Assembly (NCBI GenBank): GCA_903830985.1
Contig: CAIKVZ010000033.1
Location: 62,001-126,000 of the forward strand
Length of the DNA stretch: 64,000 bases
Origin: an uncultured beta proteobacterium
GTDB lineage: Bacteria > Pseudomonadota > Gammaproteobacteria > Burkholderiales > Burkholderiaceae_C
Direction: 5' to 3'
Shown: in pieces, positions 9,465 to 18,843 of the stretch
How the letters are laid out: every line of letters begins with the position of its first letter
Numbering within the stretch: the first letter of the stretch is position 1
The notes under the pieces: model-generated
What the model saw: only the letters and a program-made list of their open reading frames with translations
What the model was told of the DNA's origin: nothing
Database searches by the model: none
Position numbers and translations under genes: made by a program

Positions 9465-10691
9465 ATGAGCATTGAAATGATTGAAGTCGAGGAATTCAAC
9501 CTGGGTACGCAGATCAAGGTGATCGGTGTCGGCGGTGGTGGCGGCAATGCGGTGGAGCACATGATCGGCTGCGCCGTGCAGGGTGTGGAATTTGTCTGCG
9601 CCAACACCGATGCCCAGGCTTTGAGCCGCAGCGCAGCGCACAAGACGGTGCAGCTTGGCGTCACCGGTCTGGGTGCGGGCAGCAAGCCCGACAAGGGGCG
9701 CGACGCCGCACAGGCCGCCGAGCAGGACATCCGCGAAGCCATCGCCGGTGCGCACATGCTGTTCATCACCGCCGGCATGGGCGGGGGCACGGGTACGGGG
9801 GCAGCACCTGTGATTGCACGCATCGCCAAGGAAATGGGCATCCTGACCGTGGGCGTGGTGACCAAGCCATTCGACTGGGAAGGCGGACGCCGCATGAGCA
9901 ACGCCGACGCCGGCCTGGCCGAACTCGAGGCGAATGTCGATTCGCTGATCGTGGTGCTGAACGAGAAGTTGCTGGACGTGCTGGGCGACGACATCACCCA
10001 GGACGAGGCCTTTGCCCACGCCAACGATGTGCTGAAGAACGCCGTCGGCGGCATCGCCGAGATCATCAATGTCCCCGGTCTGGTGAACGTCGACTTCGAG
10101 GACGTGCGCACCGTCATGGGTGAACCCGGCAAGGCCATGATGGGCACGGCCGTGGCCGCCGGTCCGGACCGCGCGCGCATTGCTTCCGAGCAGGCGGTGG
10201 CCTGTCCGCTGCTCGAAGGCATCGACCTGTCGGGCGCCAAGGGTGTGCTGGTGCTGGTGAGCACGGCCAAGGGGTCCCTCAAGCTGAGCGAATCCAAGCT
10301 GGCGATGAACACCATCCGCGCCTATGCATCGCCCGATGCGCACGTGATCTACGGCACGGCGCACGACGACAGTCTGGGCGAGCAGATCCGCGTCACCGTG
10401 GTGGCCACGGGCCTGTCACGCCAGGGTGTGCGCCGCACGGCGCCGCCGTTGCAGGTGCTGCGCACCGGCACCGACAACGTGCCTTTCAATGTGCCCACGC
10501 TGAATGCCGTGGCCACAGGCGCGCAGATGTCGAACGGCAACTCCGTTGCCAGCCATGACTACACGGGCAGCAATGTGCCCAGCGTCTGGCGCACGAATCG
10601 CACGCAGGCCGCGGCCAAGGTGGATGCCCTGTCATCGGGTGGCATGGACGATTTTGAAATTCCGGCGTTCCTGCGCAAGCAGGCGGACTGA
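9465..10691 (+). CDS. ftsZ: FtsZ, tubulin-like division GTPase
   Basis: GTPase that forms the Z-ring. The 408 residues carry the tubulin signature GGGTGTG at 106-112, an N-terminal IKVIGVGGGGGNAVEHM, and the synergy-loop region NVDFEDVRTVM. After a variable linker, the C-terminal DDFEIPAFLRKQAD is the peptide that binds FtsA/ZipA/MinC. The frame is open 21 codons further upstream, but the ATG at 9465 has a good AGGAGAG ribosome site and matches the usual FtsZ N-terminus. Unlike many Burkholderiales, no lpxC follows; the next gene is convergent, with a single base between the stops. Confidence 0.98.
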   Translation: MSIEMIEVEEFNLGTQIKVIGVGGGGGNAVEHMIGCAVQGVEFVCANTDAQALSRSAAHKTVQLGVTGLGAGSKPDKGRDAAQAAEQDIREAIAGAHMLFITAGMGGGTGTGAAPVIARIAKEMGILTVGVVTKPFDWEGGRRMSNADAGLAELEANVDSLIVVLNEKLLDVLGDDITQDEAFAHANDVLKNAVGGIAEIINVPGLVNVDFEDVRTVMGEPGKAMMGTAVAAGPDRARIASEQAVACPLLEGIDLSGAKGVLVLVSTAKGSLKLSESKLAMNTIRAYASPDAHVIYGTAHDDSLGEQIRVTVVATGLSRQGVRRTAPPLQVLRTGTDNVPFNVPTLNAVATGAQMSNGNSVASHDYTGSNVPSVWRTNRTQAAAKVDALSSGGMDDFEIPAFLRKQAD

Positions 10692-10692
10692 A

Positions 10693-11949
10693 CTAGCTGC
10701 CGAAGGTGCGCGAGCGGCTGCGCCGGCGCCGCTCGCCGAATTCGCCGTTGGCCGGCGCCACGTACAGCGCCGCCAGGGTGCGCAGCAACACGCGGTTGAC
10801 TTCCTCAATGTCCATCTCGTGTTCCTCGCACAGCACGCGGGTGTGGACCGTGTCCTCATTTTCCATGGCGCAGGCGATGGCCAGGCAGGGTTCGTAGGGT
10901 CCCGTGTGTGCCACCGTGGCGTCGTAAATGCGCTCCGACAAGGGAAGTGTTTGCAACGCCGTCCCAAGGGGTTCGCCCAGCAGGGTGTCCATCTGCGAAA
11001 ACAGGCCGCACAGGTAGACTTCGCGGCGCAGCTCCTCTTCTTCGCCGGCATCAAGCAGCGTCTCCATGAGCCGCGCGCGCAGCACGATCGCGGACTTGAT
11101 TGGTTTGAGGTCGACGTCTTCCACAGCGTTGGACATTTGCTGCTGCAGCCATTGGGCCAGCGACGAGTAGCCGATCATCATGAGTGCGCGGCGCAACGAG
11201 TCGATGCCTGACTGCAGGCCCAGCGTGGGTGAATTGGCATGCGCCAGAAAGCGGTACACCAGCACCGGGTCCTGGCTCATGATCTGCTCGATCACCTCCA
11301 TCGATTCGTCGGCCCGTACCACACGGATCAGCTTGCTCACGACTTCACTTGAAGGGTGCATGGAGTTGCTGCGGTAACTGTGCAACACGTCGTCCGTGGG
11401 CCAGCCCGCCAGCGCCTGCGCGCCGCGCTGATCCAGGCAATGGCGCATCAGCGCCTGGCTGGCGATGCCCTGGTACAGCTGGCCGGCCAGCACCGGGCTG
11501 TCCAAGCCGTCGGTCGCAGCTCGGGCCGCCAGCACGCAGTCCTGATCCGACAGCGTGAGCAGGCATTTTTCGAAACAGGCGGCCAGCTCGGGGTCGGGCA
11601 GGTGCGCCGAGTCGCCGCGCCAGACCAGGAACAGGCCGCGCTCGTGCGCCGAAAAAACGGCCTGCAGCGTCACCCAGTCGTCCAGCCATTCGCTCTTGAC
11701 TTCGATCCAGGGCGCGCGTGCCGGCGCATGTTCCAGCAACTCATGCAGCAGGCTGGGCGTTTGCGGTGAGAGCAGCAGGGGCGGTGACTGCGGTGTCCAC
11801 ATCTCTTCCAGCGTGCGCAGCAGATGCCTGGCGTCCACCGGATGCACCGGGTCGACTTCGATGAAAAGTTGCACGCCGGCGAGTTCGCGTTGCCGGCTCC
11901 ACAGCGGCCTGTAGCCCAGCACGATGGTTCCCAGGACCGACTTGGTCAT
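10693..11949 (-). CDS. HDOD-domain protein of the YuxH (degenerate EAL-HDOD) type
   Basis: 418-residue soluble protein with no signal peptide. The C-terminal half reads as an HDOD domain: SSEVVSKLIRVVRADESMEV, MSQDPVLVYRFLAHANS and SLRRALMMIGYSSLAQWL are typical of these HD-related, non-catalytic signalling modules. The N-terminal half resembles the degenerate EAL-like part of YuxH proteins, but no EAL, DDFG or KID motifs are visible, so c-di-GMP hydrolysis is not expected. An Arg/Ser-rich tail follows. Relatives are linked to motility and c-di-GMP signalling. Its location 6 bases from flgL on the same strand suggests read-through from the flg operon. Exact role unknown. Confidence 0.75.
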   Translation of the reverse strand: MTKSVLGTIVLGYRPLWSRQRELAGVQLFIEVDPVHPVDARHLLRTLEEMWTPQSPPLLLSPQTPSLLHELLEHAPARAPWIEVKSEWLDDWVTLQAVFSAHERGLFLVWRGDSAHLPDPELAACFEKCLLTLSDQDCVLAARAATDGLDSPVLAGQLYQGIASQALMRHCLDQRGAQALAGWPTDDVLHSYRSNSMHPSSEVVSKLIRVVRADESMEVIEQIMSQDPVLVYRFLAHANSPTLGLQSGIDSLRRALMMIGYSSLAQWLQQQMSNAVEDVDLKPIKSAIVLRARLMETLLDAGEEEELRREVYLCGLFSQMDTLLGEPLGTALQTLPLSERIYDATVAHTGPYEPCLAIACAMENEDTVHTRVLCEEHEMDIEEVNRVLLRTLAALYVAPANGEFGERRRRSRSRTFGS

Positions 11950-11955
11950 AAGGCC

Positions 11956-13179
11956 TTATCCGATGTAATTGAACAGTGACAGTTTCTGAATTTGCGCATA
12001 CGACTTGAGAGCTGCATCGTAGCCGGTCTGCTGGTTCTGGAAATCGGAGATACCCTTGATCATGTCCAGATCCTCGGCCCGCGAGCGGTCGGCTTCTAGC
12101 TGCACGGAGCGCGCGTCCTGGTTGGTGCTGATGGTGTCAGCCTGGTTCAGCAGGTTGCCCGCGAGACCTCGGGCCGCCTGCAGTCGGTTCAGCCCGACAT
12201 CGATATTCGCCAACCCCTGGCCTACGGCCTGGCTTGCCGCCGCGTTGGAACTGGCGCTGCCGATGTCCGCGATGGCCTTGTCCATGACACTGAAGATGCT
12301 GGAGTGGGCCTTGATGTCCATGGTATCGCCGGCTTGCGGGCTGCCCGTCACGGTCAGCGCCAGTCCGTCGAAGGCGATGGGTTGACCCGAAATATAGGGA
12401 GCGGGCGTGCCAACCACGGGCGGTGTCGACATCTGGGTCACGGTGTACTGCACTGCGCCGGGAACTGCGCTGGCCGGGTCCGGGCTGAACTGTATCTGGT
12501 AGTCGCTGCCCGTCACGGCGGCCGGATTTTGCAGCGTCACCGCGCCGGTGGAGCTCAGCCCTGCATTGGTCGAATAACTCACGTTGAAGCTGGCATCCTG
12601 CGTCGGTTTGAACATGAATGCCATGTTCCCGTCCAGGGTGCCCGGAATGGACACCGTGGTGCTGGCGGCCTGTCCCGCCACCCCATTGAAGGTGTAGTCG
12701 GGAGGCGGGCTGCTCTGCTGAACAAAGGGCGCGAGTGCACTGCCGAGTGCGGCAAACAGCGGCAAGCCGTTTGTATCCTTGGTGTTGGACATGGCAAAGA
12801 CCTGATCGCGCAGGGTCTTGAGCTGCAGGCCAATCGTTTGACGGTCGGAACTGCTCAGGCCTGCGTTGCCTGCGCTCACCACCAGTTCACGAAACGATTG
12901 GACGGCGGCGATGGTGTCGCCCAGCGTGGACTCGGCCGCCGTGATGGAGTCTTTTTGCAGACCCAGGGCGCGCTGATCGGTTTGTATGCGGGCAATGCGC
13001 GTGATGGCGCGCTCGGCCTGCGCGGCGCCCGTCGGGTCGTCGCTGGCGCGCACGATCTTTTTGCCCGAGGTGAGATTGCCCTGCAATGCCGACAGCGAAC
13101 CCTGGCGTGAGCTCAGGTTGTTGATGGCGTTGTCGTAGGTGTTGGCCGAACCCAGCCGCAAAAATGAACCGCTTGACAT
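11956..13179 (-). CDS. flgL: FlgL, flagellar hook-filament junction protein 3 (HAP3)
   Basis: Second hook-filament junction protein, sitting between FlgK and the flagellin filament. The 407 residues have the flagellin-like coiled ends: N-terminal ANTYDNAINNLSSRQGSL and GKKIVRASDDPTGAAQAERA, and C-terminal SVQLEADRSRAEDLDMIKG ... AALKSYAQIQKLSLFNYIG. The middle is a variable Ser/Thr/Gly-rich domain. The start ATG at 13179 is preceded by an AGGAGCAC ribosome site. It lies 25 bases downstream of flgK and is the last classical gene of the flg operon. Confidence 0.94.
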   Translation of the reverse strand: MSSGSFLRLGSANTYDNAINNLSSRQGSLSALQGNLTSGKKIVRASDDPTGAAQAERAITRIARIQTDQRALGLQKDSITAAESTLGDTIAAVQSFRELVVSAGNAGLSSSDRQTIGLQLKTLRDQVFAMSNTKDTNGLPLFAALGSALAPFVQQSSPPPDYTFNGVAGQAASTTVSIPGTLDGNMAFMFKPTQDASFNVSYSTNAGLSSTGAVTLQNPAAVTGSDYQIQFSPDPASAVPGAVQYTVTQMSTPPVVGTPAPYISGQPIAFDGLALTVTGSPQAGDTMDIKAHSSIFSVMDKAIADIGSASSNAAASQAVGQGLANIDVGLNRLQAARGLAGNLLNQADTISTNQDARSVQLEADRSRAEDLDMIKGISDFQNQQTGYDAALKSYAQIQKLSLFNYIG

Positions 13180-13204
13180 GGTGTGCTCCTGCTGTCAGAC
13201 CCGT

Positions 13205-15106
13205 TCAGGCAAAGCTCTGCATCAGGGTGGTGAAAATGCTTTGCGCAATCGACATCATCTTCGCGGCCGCCTGGTAAGCCTGTTGGTACTGCAGCAGCTT
13301 GGCGGCTTCTTCGTCCAGGTTCACGCCCGAGACGCCGGCGCGGGCTGTTTCCGCATTGCTGGCGATGGACGTTGAGACGCTGGCCGCAAACTGGGCACTC
13401 TGGGCGCGAATGCCCACCTGGGCAATCGCCGCGGCGTAGCCGTCGGTCAGGGGCGCACCATCGAACAGCGCCTTGTCGCGCAGATTCATGATGGCTGCGG
13501 CATTGCCCGAATTGGTGGTGGTGTAGCCGGGCGTGGCCGCCTGCACCGTCATGGTGTCGCCGGTGACGGGCGTGCCAGTGAGGGTTAGCGACCAGCCGTT
13601 GTAGCTGATGGGCTGGCCGGGGGTGTAGGCAACGCCCAACGCCGGCAGACCCGTGCCCGTGCCGTTTGCGTCAAAGGTGCCGGCGGCTGCATTGAAGGTC
13701 AGCGTGACGGTCTGCGTCAGGTTAACGTCGGCAGTCTGCGCCTGCAGGCTGGCCACGGCGAGTCCACCGGTATTGCTGGCACCCGTGCGCACCTCTACCG
13801 GGTTGGCTGCTGCCAGGCTGCGCGGGGAGGTGAAGGCCGTGTTCATCTGACCCGCAGCCGTGGCAAAGGGCTTGAGCAGGAAACGGTCGCCCGCCACCGC
13901 GCCCGGTGTGTCGCTCAGGGTCAGGCCGTCCACCTGAGCCGGCAGCGCGGCGAAGTTCGACACCTGCCCATCGGACAGTCGCGTGACGCTGACGCCTGCG
14001 GCGGTGTAGCGCAATTCATAGTTCGATGCGGAAAAGGCGGTGGCATCGCTCACGCTCAGGCTCACCGTGCCGCTGCCCGCGTTGGTCGCTGCCGGCAGAC
14101 CGGCGGGCAGCGTCGCGGGGCGGAACAGGTCGCCACCGGGGTTGCCATTCAGGTCCAGGCCCAGGTGGTGCTGGTCATTCACCACCGAGCCCACGGCCAG
14201 CGCCATACGTCCGAGCAGGTTGCGCCCCTCGACCAGATCGCTGTTCATGAAGGTGAGCAGGCCTTTCACGCTGCCACCGCCCAAATTGGCCTCGGTCAGT
14301 GGCATGCTCTGGCCGCCTTGCTGGATGCTCAATGTGCTGGTGGCGGTGTCGCCGGGAAAGTCGCCGGACGCAGCGGACACGGTGTTGGCGGTCTTGCCCA
14401 GCACCAGCGCTTGGCTGTTCGCCAGAAACACGCCAACGGTCCCGTCGCTGGCCGGAATCGAGGTGGTTTGCACGTACTTGTTGAGCTCGCTGATGAGCTG
14501 GTCGCGCTGATCCAAAAGATCGTTGGGTGCTTGGCCGTTACCGGTCACCTGGGCGATCTGGGCGTTGGCCGCTGCGATGCGCGTGGCCAGGCTGTTGATG
14601 GAAGCGGCGGATTGCTGCAGTTGGGATTTCGCCCCCGCGGCGAGGTCGTCCAGGCTGGAGGAGGCGGCGCGGAACCTCGCGGCCATTTCGTTGGCGCTGG
14701 TCAACGCCACGGTGCGCGCTGTCAGATCGGTGGGTGTGCTGGCAACGTCGGAAAAATTGTTGAGCATGCCGCTCACGGATGCCCCCAGGCCGCTGGCGCC
14801 ACCCTGGAAAACATTTTCCAGTTGTGCCAGTTGGTCTGAACGGGTCGTGTCTGCCGCTTGCAGCGATGCGTCAATGGCAGCCTGGGTGGTCAGGAAGGCG
14901 CTGTAGTTGCGCTGCACGGTGGTGATCTCCACCCCCTTGCCGACATATCCGCCGCCAGTGAACTGGCCCTGCACCTGATTCAACACCACAGACTGCCTGG
15001 AGTAACCAGGGGTATTGACGTTGGCGATGTTGTTGCCAGCGGTCTGCAAGGCGGCCTGATTCGCCAGCAGTGCGGCGGTGCCGACGTTGAGCAAGCCTAC
15101 GCCCAT
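13205..15106 (-). CDS. flgK: FlgK, flagellar hook-associated protein 1 (HAP1)
   Basis: First hook-filament junction protein. The 633 residues begin MGVGLLNVGTAALLANQAAL and carry the rod/hook signature NNIANVNTPGYSRQSVVL; the C-terminus SGVNLDEEAAKLLQYQQAYQAAAKMM is the matching axial-family end. The central part is a long variable Gly/Thr/Ala-rich domain. A GTG three codons earlier (15113-15115) is in frame, but the ATG is preferred because TGAGG lies 7 or so bases upstream of it and the family starts there. A 94-base gap to flgJ holds no recognisable sigma-28 promoter. Confidence 0.95.
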   Translation of the reverse strand: MGVGLLNVGTAALLANQAALQTAGNNIANVNTPGYSRQSVVLNQVQGQFTGGGYVGKGVEITTVQRNYSAFLTTQAAIDASLQAADTTRSDQLAQLENVFQGGASGLGASVSGMLNNFSDVASTPTDLTARTVALTSANEMAARFRAASSSLDDLAAGAKSQLQQSAASINSLATRIAAANAQIAQVTGNGQAPNDLLDQRDQLISELNKYVQTTSIPASDGTVGVFLANSQALVLGKTANTVSAASGDFPGDTATSTLSIQQGGQSMPLTEANLGGGSVKGLLTFMNSDLVEGRNLLGRMALAVGSVVNDQHHLGLDLNGNPGGDLFRPATLPAGLPAATNAGSGTVSLSVSDATAFSASNYELRYTAAGVSVTRLSDGQVSNFAALPAQVDGLTLSDTPGAVAGDRFLLKPFATAAGQMNTAFTSPRSLAAANPVEVRTGASNTGGLAVASLQAQTADVNLTQTVTLTFNAAAGTFDANGTGTGLPALGVAYTPGQPISYNGWSLTLTGTPVTGDTMTVQAATPGYTTTNSGNAAAIMNLRDKALFDGAPLTDGYAAAIAQVGIRAQSAQFAASVSTSIASNAETARAGVSGVNLDEEAAKLLQYQQAYQAAAKMMSIAQSIFTTLMQSFA

Positions 15107-15200
15107 GATGCGCACCTCAAGGGTCTGAACAGACTATTCATTGGACTACCTTCACCCTGACGGGCTGCGGTGCTATGAGCCTTGGGAGCGGCCCGGCGGC

Positions 15201-16067
15201 TCATGCTTGCAACCTCTGTAGGCGCAACGTGCTGTTGATAGCGTTGCTCAACTTGGCGGCGTACGCCGGATCGGTGGCATAGCCGGCCTTCTGCAGGCCG
15301 CTGGCGTAGGCCACGGCCGAGCCGGTTTGCTGGCGCGCCTGGGCGTAACGCGGGCTCTCGTTGATGAGTTTCGCGTAGTCGCGAAACGAGGCCTCGTAGG
15401 AGTCGTAGGCGCGGAATTTGGCCACGCTCTTTTGCGGCTGCCCGTTGACGTATTCGGTGGTCGTGACCGTGGCCACCTTGCCGGTCCAGTTGGCGCCGGC
15501 CTTGATGCCAAACAGGTTGAACGAAGGGCTGCCATCGGCTGAGCGGATTTCGTGCTTGCCCCAGCCGGTTTCGTGTCCGGCCTGGCCGATCATGAAGCCC
15601 GCAGGAATGCCGCTGCTTTGTTCTACCTTGGCGGCCACGGCGCTCATCCGCTGCACGAAGCCGCTTTGGCTCACGCTGGCCGGCGCAGCCGACACCTTGG
15701 GCGCGGTCACCGTGTCGGCTGGCACCGGGGTTTTGACCGCACCATTGGCTGACGTCGCCAGTCCCATCTGCTGCGAAAGCTGACGCGCGATGGCGTCGGA
15801 AAGTCCGCCGGGCTTGCCCGACATTTGAACCGCGAGTTGCTGGTCCAGCAAGTCGGCACCGAGGTCGCCTTGGGAACTGTCCATCATGCCCGACTTCATG
15901 GTGGCATCGCGCATGCTCTTGATGAGCTCGCGCATGAACAGCGATTCGAACTGTTTGGCCGCTTCCTTGATCGACGCGGGCGTGGCTTGACCGGCTTGCA
16001 GCTTGAGCGCATTGAGCGAGCGTGCGTCTGCCGCCAGGGCGTTCGAAGACACAGGAGCGACGCTCAT
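15201..16067 (-). CDS. flgJ: FlgJ, rod-capping protein with peptidoglycan hydrolase domain
   Basis: Two-domain periplasmic protein: the N-terminal rod cap (IKEAAKQFESLFMRELIKSM then GDLGADLLDQQLAVQMS) guides rod assembly, and the C-terminal beta-N-acetylglucosaminidase-like domain (about residues 140-288; MIGQAGHETGWGKHEI carries the catalytic Glu) opens the sacculus. The full 288-residue length shows it is the bifunctional form, not the cap-only version. Its ATG shares a base with the flgI stop (TGATG), so the two are translationally coupled. It reaches the periplasm through the rod without a signal peptide. Confidence 0.95.
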   Translation of the reverse strand: MSVAPVSSNALAADARSLNALKLQAGQATPASIKEAAKQFESLFMRELIKSMRDATMKSGMMDSSQGDLGADLLDQQLAVQMSGKPGGLSDAIARQLSQQMGLATSANGAVKTPVPADTVTAPKVSAAPASVSQSGFVQRMSAVAAKVEQSSGIPAGFMIGQAGHETGWGKHEIRSADGSPSFNLFGIKAGANWTGKVATVTTTEYVNGQPQKSVAKFRAYDSYEASFRDYAKLINESPRYAQARQQTGSAVAYASGLQKAGYATDPAYAAKLSNAINSTLRLQRLQA

Positions 16068-17209
16068 CAGATCACCTCCAGCTCCGCATTCAGCGCACCT
16101 GCGGCCTTGATCGCCTGCAAAATAGCCAGCAAATCCTGCGGCGTGGCGCCCAGCGAATTCAGCGCGCGCACCACGTCGGTCAGTTGTGGCGCGGCGGGTA
16201 CCTGGATCAGCATGCCAGGCTCGTTCTTGATCTGGATATTGGCTTTCTCCGTCACGGCAGTCTGGCCGCCAGCCAGCGCATTGGGTTGGCTCACCGAAGA
16301 GGTGGAGCTGATGCTGATGGACAGGTTGCCATGCGCCACGGCGCAGGGCCCCAGCGTCACCGACTGGTTCAACACGATGGAGCCGGTACGCGCGTTGATC
16401 ACCACCCTGGCGGCGGGGATGGAACTTTCCAGTGCCAGTTCTTCCAGTTCGGCAATGAAGGTGACGCGGGCATCGGCCTCGGCCGGTGCCTTGACCTGCA
16501 CGGTGCGACCGTCCAGAGCGCGGGCCAGACCCTCGCCCATTTTGGCGTTGATGACCTGGGCCACCTGGCGCGCGGTCTGAAAGTCCGAGGCGTTCAGGTT
16601 CAGGCTGATGCTGTCGCCCAGTTGCAGCGGCGTGGGCACGGCGCGTTCCACCTGGGCGCCGCCCGGGATGCGGCCGGCGCTCAGGTGATTCACCTGAACC
16701 TTGGAGCCGCCGGCCGATGCGCCGGCACCGGCCACCACCAGATTGCCCTGGGCGAGTGCGTAAATTTCACCGTCGGCGCCCTTGAGCGGGGTGGTGATGA
16801 GCATGCCGCCCTTGATCGATTTGGCGTTGCCCACGGAAGACACGTTGACGTCAATGGCCTGTCCCGGTTGCGCAAAGGCGGGCAGTTGCGCCGTCACCAG
16901 TACGGCGGCAACGTTCTTCAATTGCAGTTGGGCCGCGGCGGCGGCCGGCAGGGTGATGCCCATCTGCTGCAGGTAGTTGGCCAGGCCTTGTGAGGTGTAG
17001 GGCATTTGCGTGGTCTGGTCGCCAGTGCCGTCCAGTCCCACGACCAGGCCGAAGCCGGTCAGCTGGTTGCTGCGCACGCCTTGCACGCCAGCCACTTCCT
17101 TGATGCGCAGTGCCTGCGCCGGCAGCGCCCAGGCCAGTCCCAGGGACACGAGCAGGCCCATGGCCCAAAGGCGCAGGCCGCGTGTCGAAGGGGCGGTAGT
17201 GGAGTTCAT
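16067..17209 (-). CDS. flgI: FlgI, flagellar P-ring protein
   Basis: Periplasmic P-ring subunit that forms the rod bushing in the peptidoglycan layer. The 380 residues start with an export signal: charged MNSTTAPSTRGLR, a hydrophobic core, and a likely cleavage after PAQA near residue 33. The mature part begins LRIKEVAGVQGVRSNQL, then GFGLVVGLDGTGDQT and MPYTSQGLANYLQQMG, all strongly conserved in FlgI. The C-terminus has LNSLGATPQDLLAILQAIKAAGALNAELEVI in pieces. It overlaps flgJ by one base and is 50 bases downstream of flgH. Confidence 0.96.
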   Translation of the reverse strand: MNSTTAPSTRGLRLWAMGLLVSLGLAWALPAQALRIKEVAGVQGVRSNQLTGFGLVVGLDGTGDQTTQMPYTSQGLANYLQQMGITLPAAAAAQLQLKNVAAVLVTAQLPAFAQPGQAIDVNVSSVGNAKSIKGGMLITTPLKGADGEIYALAQGNLVVAGAGASAGGSKVQVNHLSAGRIPGGAQVERAVPTPLQLGDSISLNLNASDFQTARQVAQVINAKMGEGLARALDGRTVQVKAPAEADARVTFIAELEELALESSIPAARVVINARTGSIVLNQSVTLGPCAVAHGNLSISISSTSSVSQPNALAGGQTAVTEKANIQIKNEPGMLIQVPAAPQLTDVVRALNSLGATPQDLLAILQAIKAAGALNAELEVI

Positions 17210-17259
17210 GGGATGGGACGGGTTGGGAAATCGTGGTGTTGCCCGAATTGTGCTTCTGT

Positions 17260-17985
17260 CTAGAACGGCAGAACGGTTAAAAAGAAGCGCGACAACCAGC
17301 CTATTGTCTGGGCCTCTCCTTGCGCGCCGCGGCCCTTGGACTCGATGCGCGCGTTCGCCACCTGGGTGGAGTTGACGATGCTGCCGGGCTGAACCAGACG
17401 CGGATCCACGGTGCCGGAGAAGCGCAGCACGTCGACGTTCTGGTTCACACCGATCTGCTTGTCGCCCACCACCACCAGATGGCCGTTGGCCAGCACCTCG
17501 ACCACGGTGGCCGTGATGGTGCCGGCAAAGGTGTTGGTGCTTTCGGTTCCACCCTTGCCGGAGAAGGCGTTGCCCGAGGTGGCGCCGACCGACATCTTGG
17601 CCAGATCGGCACCGCGCAGCAGCGGGAAGGCGGAAATCCCGGCCGAATTCGCCGCCGTGCGGTCCACGGTGGAGAGCGATTTCTGGCTGGCGCTGACGTT
17701 TTCCACGATCTGTATGGTCACAGTGTCGCCCACCAAACGTGCGCGCAGGTCCTCAAAGCCGGGACGGTAGGCGGCCGACAGAAACAGTCCGCCAGTGGCA
17801 CGCACCGGCACCTGCGCCACCGGCGCAATCACGGGACGTATCGTGCCGGGCTCGACGAAGTCCACGGTCGGTGCCTTGGGCATGTAGGAGCAGGCGCTGC
17901 ACAACAGGCCCAGGGCCCAGGCGGCGCAGTGAATGCTGAGGCTCCTGCCAAGGGAGCCAGAGGTGGGCGTGCTGGAGGTGTTCAT
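17260..17985 (-). CDS. flgH: FlgH, flagellar L-ring lipoprotein
   Basis: Outer-membrane L-ring subunit. The 241 residues have a lipoprotein-type signal ending LLCSAC with the likely lipidated Cys at 32; the box is slightly unusual in having Cys at position -3. The mature protein includes GGLFLSAAYRPGFEDLRARLVGD, TVTIQIVENVSASQ, the NAFSGKG and STNTFAGTITATVVEVLANG stretches, and GDKQIGVNQNVDVLRFSGTV, all L-ring hallmarks. It is in the expected place between flgG and flgI. Confidence 0.95.
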   Translation of the reverse strand: MNTSSTPTSGSLGRSLSIHCAAWALGLLCSACSYMPKAPTVDFVEPGTIRPVIAPVAQVPVRATGGLFLSAAYRPGFEDLRARLVGDTVTIQIVENVSASQKSLSTVDRTAANSAGISAFPLLRGADLAKMSVGATSGNAFSGKGGTESTNTFAGTITATVVEVLANGHLVVVGDKQIGVNQNVDVLRFSGTVDPRLVQPGSIVNSTQVANARIESKGRGAQGEAQTIGWLSRFFLTVLPF

Positions 17986-18012
17986 GATTCGATGTGAATT
18001 GGTGCAGCGAAA

Positions 18013-18795
18013 TCAGAGCTGCCCGAGCTTTTGCAGCATCTGGTCCGAGGTCTGAATCGCCTTGGAATTCATTTCATAGGCGCGCTGCGTCTGGATCATG
18101 GTGACCAGTTCCTGCACCACGTTGACGTTTGAGGTTTCCACAAAGCCCTGCATCATGGTGCCCAGGCCGTTGGTCCCGGCCGTGCCCGCCGCGGGCTGAC
18201 CTGAGGCGGCGGTTTCGGTGTACAGGTTCTGGCCCATGGGTTGCAGGCCGGCCGGGTTGATGAAGTTGGCCAGCGCGATGGTCCCTACCGACTGCGGCGT
18301 CACGCTGCCGGGCACGGTGACGCTGACGGTGCCATCGGTGCTGATGGTGACGCTTTGCGCGGTTGCCGGAATCGTCACGCCATTGGCCACCGGCAGGCCA
18401 TTGGCGGTGACCAGGCGGCCCTGCGAATCGACCTGGAAAGAACCGTCCCGGGTATAGGCCAGTGTGCCGTCCGACTGGGTGACCTGAAAGAAGCCATTGC
18501 CCTTGATCGCCACGTCCAGGTTGTTGCCCGATTGTTGCGGTGTGCCCTGAGCAAAAGAGCGGGTCGTCGCCACGACCCGAACACCCAGGCCCAGATGCAA
18601 GCCGGTGGGCATTTGCGATTGTTCGGTGGCGTTGGCCCCGACCTGGCGCAGGTTCTGGTACATCAGGTCTTCAAACACCGCACTGCCGCGTTTGAAGCCA
18701 TTGGTGGAGACGTTGGCCAGGTTGTTGGAAATGACGTCCAACTGGGTTTGCTGCGCCTCCATGCCGGTCTTGGAAATCCAAAGGGAGTTGATCAT
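18013..18795 (-). CDS. flgG: FlgG, distal rod protein
   Basis: Forms the distal rod of the flagellar axle. The 260 residues are the standard length. The N-terminus [16 protein letters not shown] with [19 protein letters not shown] and the C-terminus [33 protein letters not shown] form the paired axial coiled-coil ends. The mid-region GNGFFQV and [11 protein letters not shown] is shared with FlgE/FlgF. It lies between flgF and flgH in the flg operon. Confidence 0.97.
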   Translation of the reverse strand: MINSLWISKTGMEAQQTQLDVISNNLANVSTNGFKRGSAVFEDLMYQNLRQVGANATEQSQMPTGLHLGLGVRVVATTRSFAQGTPQQSGNNLDVAIKGNGFFQVTQSDGTLAYTRDGSFQVDSQGRLVTANGLPVANGVTIPATAQSVTISTDGTVSVTVPGSVTPQSVGTIALANFINPAGLQPMGQNLYTETAASGQPAAGTAGTNGLGTMMQGFVETSNVNVVQELVTMIQTQRAYEMNSKAIQTSDQMLQKLGQL

Positions 18796-18843
18796 GATCT
18801 TGCCTTGAAAGTGTGTGCGCAGTGTTGACTGACCGGCGCAGGA

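Noticed and set aside
10693-11949. Active c-di-GMP phosphodiesterase call for the HDOD-type gene
   Set aside because: No EAL, DDFG or KID catalytic motifs are visible in its N-terminal half, so enzyme activity is not claimed.
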